A stretch of 64,000 nucleotides of DNA from the NCBI RefSeq assembly GCF_022758885.1, contig NZ_JALEBH010000001.1, forward strand, positions 3,333,056 through 3,397,055, in the 5' to 3' direction. The translations under genes were made by a program, and so were the position numbers. This document shows positions 63,314-64,000 of this stretch, piece after piece. Each line of letters starts with the position of its first letter. Positions within the stretch are counted from its first letter, which is position 1. The notes below the pieces were generated by a model, which worked only from the letters and a program-made list of their open reading frames with translations, ran no database searches and had not been told where the DNA came from. The stretch comes from Sphingobium sp. BYY-5 (GTDB taxonomy: Bacteria; Pseudomonadota; Alphaproteobacteria; Sphingomonadales; Sphingomonadaceae).

Positions 63314-63429
63314 CGCGGGTCCGAGCGGTTGACGGCCAGCGCGATCCTCTGTAAGGGGCGCAGCTTCACGAGGCGGGTCGGCACACCGGCGGGCCTCTTC
63401 CAGAGATTTGACGAGAACCGAGGAACAGA

Positions 63430-63693
63430 ATGGCCAATACGCCGCAAGCCAAGAAGCGCATCCGTCGCAACGAGCGTCGCGCCGCAATCAATGGCGCCCG
63501 CATCAGCCGGATCCGCACCCTGGTGAAGAAGGTGGAAGCCGCCATCGTCGCCGGTGACAAGGCTGCCGCCGCCACCGCGCTGCAGACCGTCCAGCCGGAA
63601 CTGGCCCGCGGCGTTGCCCGCGGCGTGCTGCACAAGAACACTGCCGCCCGCAAATTCGGCCGCCTGACCAAGGCTGTCAGCGCGATCGCCTAA
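63430..63693 (+). CDS. rpsT: 30S ribosomal protein S20
   Basis: An 87-residue, strongly basic protein, [21 protein letters not shown] to SAIA. It binds 16S rRNA early in 30S assembly. The length and sequence are typical. It follows mutM by 116 bases and is followed by a strong terminator. Confidence 0.98.
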   Translation: MANTPQAKKRIRRNERRAAINGARISRIRTLVKKVEAAIVAGDKAAAATALQTVQPELARGVARGVLHKNTAARKFGRLTKAVSAIA

Positions 63694-63718
63694 TCCCCTC
63701 CAAGGGATTGCTGAAATA

Positions 63719-63753
63719 GAAAGCCCGCTCCGGATCGCCGGAGCGGGCTTTTC
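63719..63753 (+). terminator. Intrinsic terminator after rpsT
   Basis: AAAGCCCGCTCCGG pairs with CCGGAGCGGGCTTTT around ATCG, ending in a T-run. Confidence 0.92.
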
Positions 63754-64000
63754 ATCGTTCATTCACACCCCTGTCATCTTTGGCACTCGCGCAATTCCCG
63801 CGATTCGACGCGCTGCACCACAAAAAGCGCTAGAATAATATTATGAAATATAAGGATAATTTGATTATCCCGTCTTTTCCGCGAGTTTGCTGAGTCAACG
63901 GCTTTATTTCACTTTTTTGAACCAAGGCACACTTGATCCGGTGGAGCGGCCCTGTCTATTTTGGTTCTCCGGCCGCTATTCGAATCACAATTTCCGGCGG
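63754..64000 (+). promoter_or_regulatory. AT-rich region, probable dnaA upstream sequence
   Basis: The last 247 bases hold no gene. They contain an AT-rich stretch (63828-63912) with the palindrome ATAATATTAT (63835-63844) and the hairpin GGATAAT-TTG-ATTATCC (63854-63870), plus three GANTC sites (63802, 63892, 63982), the target of the CcrM methylase of Alphaproteobacteria. mutM-rpsT-dnaA is a common order in this class, so dnaA is probably just outside. No full TTATCCACA box is visible, so an origin cannot be claimed. Confidence 0.4.

Noticed and set aside
63754..64000. Chromosomal replication origin
   Set aside because: The region is AT-rich and probably near dnaA, but no convincing cluster of DnaA boxes is visible, and dnaA itself is outside the window.

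Overview
The window is about 64 kb of GC-rich chromosome from an alphaproteobacterium, most likely a sphingomonad of the Sphingobium/Sphingomonas type. The indications are codon use, a petABC cluster, an RNase D-lptC-lptA group, CpdR, an ATP synthase zeta-subunit-type DUF1476 protein, ScfR next to isocitrate lyase, and a mutM-rpsT end that in this order usually leads into dnaA. Almost everything is coding, in short operons on both strands. No phage, insertion sequence, CRISPR array or rRNA operon is visible. One tRNA, tRNA-Val(GAC), is present.

Layout. 1-4.7 kb: exported and lipoprotein unknowns, lipB, a polytopic membrane protein, and a trmL-hemF-GNAT operon. 4.8-7.6 kb: petABC (cytochrome bc1), followed by apt, a lipoprotein of the endonuclease/exonuclease/phosphatase fold and a nucleosidase. 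10-16.6 kb is the most accessory-looking stretch: a TetR/SDR/oxidoreductase module with palindromic operators, an exported GH42 beta-galactosidase, and a TIGR04222 plus glycine-rich-domain pair. 16.7-23.3 kb: tRNA-Val, dctA, cpdR, an N-formylglutamate amidohydrolase, an O-acyltransferase, a structured intergenic region that may be a small RNA, and ScfR divergent from aceA. 25-34.5 kb: a sphingomonad repeat and a second RNA-like gap, a DUF885 Tat-exported protein, a GST, leuC-(37 aa)-leuD, DUF1476, bolA, grxD, lptA/lptC/rnd, and a double cold-shock-domain protein. 34.6-50.1 kb: a BlaI/M56 pair, class II DAHP synthase, a Rap1a-like protein, a cytochrome b561-YceI fusion, a phosphodiesterase beside a TonB receptor, pabB-pabC, aspC and an oxidoreductase. 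50.2-56.9 kb: thrS-infC, an orphan ExbD, a membrane-protein/XRE pair, and a DUF898/M48 pair. 56.9-62.4 kb: a tightly overlapping seven-gene operon ubiE-ubiB-coaBC-dut-(unknown)-moeB-like-dsrE-like. The end holds mutM, rpsT and an AT-rich region with three GANTC sites that is probably the dnaA upstream region.

How the genes fit together. Most are housekeeping: respiration (petABC, ubiE, ubiB, hemF, DUF1476), cofactors (lipB, coaBC, pabBC), amino acids (leuCD, aroG, aspC), LPS transport (lptA, lptC), translation (thrS, infC, rpsT, tRNA-Val, trmL) and the glyoxylate shunt (aceA with its likely regulator). No large novel system stands out. The less ordinary signals are regulatory or small: an apparent AUA start for infC, a hairpin that covers the Shine-Dalgarno of a membrane-protein/XRE pair, a translationally coupled 37-residue secreted-type peptide between leuC and leuD, and two candidate non-coding RNAs. 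All functions are assigned by reading the sequence only; no database search was run.
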